From: JACPFJ01 sp041738275
GTDB lineage: Bacteria; Desulfobacterota; Desulfuromonadia; Geobacterales; Pseudopelobacteraceae
Length of the DNA: 9,656 nt
Assembly: GCA_041738275.1 (NCBI GenBank)
Contig: JBGSQD010000128.1
Location: forward strand, 1-9,656
Reading direction: 5' to 3'
How positions within the stretch are numbered: the first letter of the stretch is position 1; every line of letters starts with the position of its first letter. The position numbers and the translations under genes are program-made. This document shows positions 6,621-9,656 of the stretch, one piece after another. The notes under the pieces were generated by a model that saw only the letters and a list, made by a program, of their open reading frames with translations, was not told the origin of the DNA and searched no databases.

Positions 6621-7646
6621 ATGTTAAGAAAATGTTTGCTGTTCACCGTGGCACTTATGCTGTTGATATCTGCAGTAGCAACGGCCGCAGAGACCAAGGA
6701 TATTCGTTACACCTTTAAGAATTCCGCGCCGGTCATCTTCAGCCACGAGATTCACTTAAAAAAATACAACAATAACTGCAAGATGTGCCATGACGCCATC
6801 TTCAACCTGCGCAAGCGTAAACACGTTACCATGGCGGAAATGGAAAAGACCAGATCCTGTGGCGCCTGCCATTCCGGAATAAAGGCATTCAGTGTGGCAA
6901 CTGAAAAAGACTGCACCAAATGTCATACAGGCAAGCCGGCTGATGTAACCTACCGGATCAAAGGGCTTGGAGAGGCGGTTTTCAAACACGATACGCACAT
7001 TGCCAGGACAGGTGGGGCATGCAAAAGCTGCCACAATGGCATTATAATCACCGGCAAGAAACAAGCGGTGTCAATGGATGAAATGGAAAAAGGCAAAACC
7101 TGCGGTGCCTGCCACAACGGCAAGATGGGCTTCACGGTAACCTCCAATTGTGACCGTTGCCACAAAGGGTTCAAACCGAAGGAGATTACCTTTAATCTCA
7201 AAGGCACAACCCCTGCGACTTTCAGCCATTCTTTCCATACCCAGGCATACTCCTGCAAGGATTGCCACATCAAAATATTCCCTTACAAGAGTGTATCCGG
7301 CAAGACGACCATGGATGACATGGTCAAAGGGACATCCTGCGGCGCCTGCCACAACGGCAAGGATGCCTTTGCTTCCACAAGCGACTGCGACAAGTGCCAC
7401 AAGGGCATGAAACCAGGTAAAATAACCTGGAAGACCATTGGCGGCGAAGCCACCTTCAGCCACGAGTTCCACCTGCAATCCTATAAATGCTCCGACTGTC
7501 ACACCAAGATTTTCCCGTATAAAGCCGGCGTCATCAAGGCCAGCATGGGCGACATGGAGGAGGGCAAGTCGTGCGGAAGCTGCCATAACAAGGGCAAGGA
7601 TGCCTTTTCCGTTCAAGATGAGTGCGGAAAATGCCATAAGATGTAG
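6621..7646 (+). CDS. Periplasmic dodecaheme c-type cytochrome, four tandem triheme c7-type domains
   Basis: 341 residues from ATG 6621. A signal peptide (about 1-23: basic start, hydrophobic core, A-T-A-A before E-T-K) without a lipobox Cys sends it to the periplasm. Twelve CXXCH motifs begin at residues 53, 80, 98, 134, 161, 177, 212, 240, 256, 290, 318 and 335: four groups of three with first-haem spacing 81, 78 and 78. Each unit opens with F-x-H-x-x-H (40-45, 121-126, 201-206, 279-284), likely distal His ligands, and has an M-x-x-M pair just before its second CXXCH (71/74, 152/155, 231/234, 309/312). This architecture matches the Geobacter GSU1996 type, a linear chain of c7 modules in which each module has two bis-His haems and one His-Met haem. 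Expected role: electron storage or transfer across the periplasm during metal or electrode respiration. It stands alone between a divergent operon and a convergent terminator; no porin or outer-membrane partner is adjacent. Confidence 0.95.
   Translation: MLRKCLLFTVALMLLISAVATAAETKDIRYTFKNSAPVIFSHEIHLKKYNNNCKMCHDAIFNLRKRKHVTMAEMEKTRSCGACHSGIKAFSVATEKDCTKCHTGKPADVTYRIKGLGEAVFKHDTHIARTGGACKSCHNGIIITGKKQAVSMDEMEKGKTCGACHNGKMGFTVTSNCDRCHKGFKPKEITFNLKGTTPATFSHSFHTQAYSCKDCHIKIFPYKSVSGKTTMDDMVKGTSCGACHNGKDAFASTSDCDKCHKGMKPGKITWKTIGGEATFSHEFHLQSYKCSDCHTKIFPYKAGVIKASMGDMEEGKSCGSCHNKGKDAFSVQDECGKCHKM
6699..7643 (+). repeat. Four tandem triheme modules of about 79 residues in the cytochrome gene
   Basis: Module limits are about 6699-6935, 6936-7172, 7173-7409 and 7410-7643. 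All share the order F-x-H-x-x-H, CXXCH, M-x-x-M, C-G-(A/S)-C-H, CXXCH. Modules 3 and 4 are the most alike (both have C-x-D-C-H followed by K-I-F-P-Y-K); module 2 differs most there (I-I-I-T-G-K). An 18-base identical block recurs at 7107-7124 and 7344-7361. The pattern indicates internal duplication of an ancestral triheme gene. Confidence 0.85.
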
Positions 7647-7666
7647 GCTTCGGTTTTGAAATCAAC

Positions 7667-7703
7667 AAAAAAGGCGTTCACCTCCCGGGTGTACGCCTTT
7701 TTT
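7667..7703. terminator. Bidirectional rho-independent terminator between convergent genes
   Basis: A6-GGCGT (7667-7677) pairs with ACGCC-T6 (7693-7703). After one T-T mismatch the stem continues with CACC/GGTG around a 5-base loop (7683-7687). A T-run follows the stem on each strand, so it can end the cytochrome transcript (stop 7646) and the opposing GGDEF transcript (stop 7742). Confidence 0.92.
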
Positions 7704-7741
7704 ATATCTATGCACTTTAGGGAAAAACTATCTGCCCAAAA

Positions 7742-8662
7742 TCAACTTTTCCTCTGATCAATCACATAACGGCTGCCGTTTGAATTCTTTGCCAATTTTT
7801 TGAGTTCTGCCGCCACCTCTGCCACCTTGGCATAATGCTGAATATGAGCGGATTCCATGGGTACAACGCCTATGGAAACCGACAGCAGCGGTATCTGTTC
7901 TCCTTCACCCTTGCGATTGACTCCATAATAGAAACCCTGGGCCTTGGTCTCCTCATCAAACATATCCAGCACAATCTGATCAAAGTAGCTGATGATTGTC
8001 TGACAGACCGCCTCGGCCCGCTCACGCTGCAGAATGAACACGAAGTCATCACCGCCGATGTGTCCGCAAAACCCCCCGCCGGAATCCCGTACGGCATTGA
8101 ACATGATGCGGGAAAGCATGCGAAGAACCTCGTCACCATGGGAAAAACCATAGATATCATTATAAGGTTTGAAGTTATTTATATCCACATAGCAGACCGC
8201 CACATTCTTGCCGATGGCATCTTCGATCGCGCGTTGAATAGAGGTATTGCCAGGCAGACGAGAAAGCGGATTGTTGTCGAAAATACGCTTGATCCGGGAA
8301 AGCGACAGTGAAATCCGGCAAAACAGTTCACTGAAATTGAGCGGCAGGTGTATGAAGTCGTCCAGAGGGCAGGATTCCCACTCAAAAGAGTCACTATCGA
8401 TAGCAGAAACCAGACCGATAATGGGAATTGCGCTAAAAAAACTGTCGCTCCGCAGGGTAGCGATGATTTTTGTACAAACATTAATCTGGGAGGAGAGATC
8501 AAAAATCAGCAAATCAGGAGGATCGGAGTAACACGCGCCCAAAACACCATCAACATCTGACATCGTGGTGGCCTGATACCCCTTGCTCTGCAGGCGCAAT
8601 TGAAGATGGAAGGCAAGTTGCTGATCAAATGATAAAAGTGAGATTCTAACTGGCTGAGGCAT
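7742..8662 (-). CDS. Degenerate receiver domain fused to a GGDEF (GGDDF) domain, putative diguanylate cyclase
   Basis: 306 residues from ATG 8662. Residues about 4-125 follow a CheY-like receiver pattern: R-I-S-L-L-S-F-D at strand 1, D-L-L-I-F-D-L with candidate phospho-acceptor Asp55, then G-L-V-S. The usual acidic pair is reduced to S-F-D, and the conserved Lys of K-P is Leu (H-L-P-L, about 105-108), so ordinary phosphorylation is doubtful. The GGDEF domain (about 128-300) has D-N-N-P-L-S-R-L-P-G-N, Y-V-D-I-N-N-F-K-P-Y-N-D (metal Asp160, base-contact Asn168), G-D (Asp177) and signature G-G-D-D-F (203-207) in place of GGDEF. No R-x-x-D inhibitory site lies five residues before it. It may make cyclic-di-GMP, or only bind nucleotide. 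ATG 8662 overlaps the HDOD stop by 17 bases and has GCAGGG 5 bases upstream; a TTG at 8680 is less likely. Confidence 0.85.
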   Translation of the reverse strand: MPQPVRISLLSFDQQLAFHLQLRLQSKGYQATTMSDVDGVLGACYSDPPDLLIFDLSSQINVCTKIIATLRSDSFFSAIPIIGLVSAIDSDSFEWESCPLDDFIHLPLNFSELFCRISLSLSRIKRIFDNNPLSRLPGNTSIQRAIEDAIGKNVAVCYVDINNFKPYNDIYGFSHGDEVLRMLSRIMFNAVRDSGGGFCGHIGGDDFVFILQRERAEAVCQTIISYFDQIVLDMFDEETKAQGFYYGVNRKGEGEQIPLLSVSIGVVPMESAHIQHYAKVAEVAAELKKLAKNSNGSRYVIDQRKS

Positions 8663-9506
8663 CGGGGCCCTGCAATTCAAGGCTGAAATTTTTGACCTCT
8701 ACCAGTTTGTCTTCAAGCTCCTCAACAACCTCGGCCAGAATATGGTCGTTAAGCTTAAGCACATCCCAGGCAACCTTCTGGATCTGCGGGACATAACAGT
8801 CACCGCTATTACCAAAGCCGCTGGCCTTGATAAGCACATCTGCAATATGCACTACTGCCGTTTTAATACGATGGTTTTCTGATTGAACGACATTGTGGTG
8901 AAATGCTATCGGTTCACTCAGCTTATCCGGCAGAAACCAGCTCTTGGCCAGCCAACCACCAATTTCGGCATGGTCGGTATCAATAACCTCTCGCTCGGCT
9001 TCCCACATGTACACCTGTTTATCGCGGATGGTGCGGCGTATCTGTGCCTCCGCCTCGCTGCACTTGATGCTGACAATGACTTTGCCGATGTCGTGCAACA
9101 GTGCCGCTGTCGAGATTTCCTCACATTCCGGCAGGGCGAGCCGGCGAGCAATCAGGTTGGCTGCCACACCAGCTCCCAGGGAATGCTCCCACAACCCAAC
9201 GCTGTTCTTCTCCATGATCTCGAAGATGGAGGAACTGAGCGCCAGACTCTTGACGACATTAACGCCCAGCAGGATCATGGCGTTCGATATGGTGGAGACG
9301 CGGTAGAAGCCGTAGGAGGGTGAATTGGCCAACCTGAGGATACGAGCAGAAAGCACCTGATCTGACGAGACAATCTTGGCCATTTCCTGCACCGATGACT
9401 TGTCGCTCTCTGACAGGGTATTAAGTTTATTTATGACACCAGGCAGCGTAGGCAGCGTCTTGGTGTCCATAATGATCTTCTTCAGCTCATTCCGCTTTTC
9501 GTCCAC
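8646..9506 (-). CDS. HDOD domain signalling protein with intact HD-type residues
   Basis: 286 residues from GTG 9506; ATG 9512 would add two. HDOD proteins are scaffold or regulatory relatives of HD-domain phosphohydrolases. Numbered from ATG 9512: L-P-T-L-P-G-V (20-26), S-S-D-Q-V-L-S-A-R-I-L-R-L-A-N-S (49-64) and I-S-N-A-M-I-L-L-G (75-83) are the HDOD hallmarks. The metal-type residues look kept: W-E-H (His110), L-L-H-D-I-G-K (H140, D141), H-A-E-I-G (His181), H-H (205-206) and H-I-A-D (His222, Asp225). The tail (about 255-280) is acidic and helical. No membrane segment or signal peptide. GGGAG (9513-9517) abuts ATG 9512 but sits 6 bases before the GTG, which therefore seems the better start. 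It overlaps the upstream gene by about 20 bases and the downstream GGDEF gene by 17, so the three are probably co-translated. Target unknown. Confidence 0.86.
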   Translation of the reverse strand: MDEKRNELKKIIMDTKTLPTLPGVINKLNTLSESDKSSVQEMAKIVSSDQVLSARILRLANSPSYGFYRVSTISNAMILLGVNVVKSLALSSSIFEIMEKNSVGLWEHSLGAGVAANLIARRLALPECEEISTAALLHDIGKVIVSIKCSEAEAQIRRTIRDKQVYMWEAEREVIDTDHAEIGGWLAKSWFLPDKLSEPIAFHHNVVQSENHRIKTAVVHIADVLIKASGFGNSGDCYVPQIQKVAWDVLKLNDHILAEVVEELEDKLVEVKNFSLELQGPDASAS

Positions 9507-9656
9507 CGTCATCTCCCATTGATCGCTTCAGATACTCCACATAGATATCATACAGCTTGGACGTAAGAGGATCCTGTCGAACCTTATCGAAGCGTTTATC
9601 TAGGTCAAGCAATATATCATCAAGCGAGCGGTCACCATCTGCCCAGATAGGATGTC
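9487..9656 (-). CDS. C-terminal fragment of an unrecognised gene entering from the right edge
   Basis: On the minus strand one frame is open from the edge to TGA at 9489-9487, giving 55 residues that begin H-P-I-W-A-D-G-D and end G-G-R-K-A-E; the other two frames of this strand hit stops within about 60 bases. The visible part is acidic and helical (L-D-D-I-L-L-D-L-D-K, then L-Y-D-I-Y-V-E-Y-L-K-R), with no motif I can name. Its end overlaps the start of the HDOD gene in another frame, typical of coupled genes in one operon. Whether it is a regulator or enzyme tail cannot be told. Confidence 0.6.
   Translation of the reverse strand, partial: HPIWADGDRSLDDILLDLDKRFDKVRQDPLTSKLYDIYVEYLKRSMGDDGGRKAE

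Noticed and set aside
6649..6665. Sigma-54-like TGGCAC element near the cytochrome start
   Set aside because: It lies inside the signal peptide coding region and lacks a properly spaced TTGC element; the upstream sigma-70-like promoter explains expression better.
7071..7637. 188-codon open frame antisense to the cytochrome gene
   Set aside because: It is the mirror of a repetitive cysteine/histidine-rich gene; the plus-strand frame has a signal peptide, twelve CXXCH motifs and a ribosome site, while the antisense protein shows no domain.
7742..8662. Hybrid promiscuous (cGAMP-making) GGDEF enzyme, known from Geobacter proteins that also have a receiver domain
   Set aside because: Those enzymes replace the base-contacting Asp with Ser; here the G-D Asp177 and the upstream Asn168 are both canonical, so cyclic-di-GMP chemistry is the better guess.

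Overview
The window looks like a chromosomal segment of a Geobacter-type delta-proteobacterium (Desulfuromonadia/Geobacterales). The main reasons are a periplasmic cytochrome with twelve CXXCH haem sites built from four triheme c7-type units, an HDOD gene beside a REC-GGDEF gene, and an EF-G of the paralogous type next to cofactor genes. Genus is an inference; species cannot be read from the sequence.

Layout. Six co-oriented genes on the minus strand run from about 6363 down past base 1: nadC (quinolinate phosphoribosyltransferase), birA (biotin ligase/repressor), coaX (type III pantothenate kinase), an EF-G-like GTPase, a membrane-anchored protein with two SPOR domains, and the start of a small repeat-like protein cut by the left edge. 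Gaps are 1 to about 81 bases and several starts look translationally coupled, so this is probably one operon. It joins synthesis of NAD, biotin-protein and CoA with a ribosome GTPase and a cell-envelope protein. Its likely promoter lies in a 257-base divergent spacer (6364-6620), which also carries a good sigma-70-like promoter pointing right into the dodecaheme cytochrome gene (6621-7646, plus strand).

The cytochrome gene is a single unit closed by a strong bidirectional rho-independent terminator (7667-7703). The same hairpin serves a second minus-strand group entering from the right edge: the tail of an unrecognised gene (9487 to beyond 9656), an HDOD/HD-domain protein (8646-9506) and a degenerate-receiver GGDEF protein (8662 start). 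These three overlap one another by about 17-26 bases, so they are probably translated as a coupled signalling unit, likely linked to cyclic-di-GMP.

No RNA gene, insertion sequence, CRISPR array or phage element is visible. No stretch over 300 bases lacks a gene. I found no clear sign of a wholly new system. The most notable items are the linear four-module cytochrome, the EF-G paralogue with altered P-loop and switch II, and the non-canonical receiver/GGDDF protein coupled to an HDOD partner.
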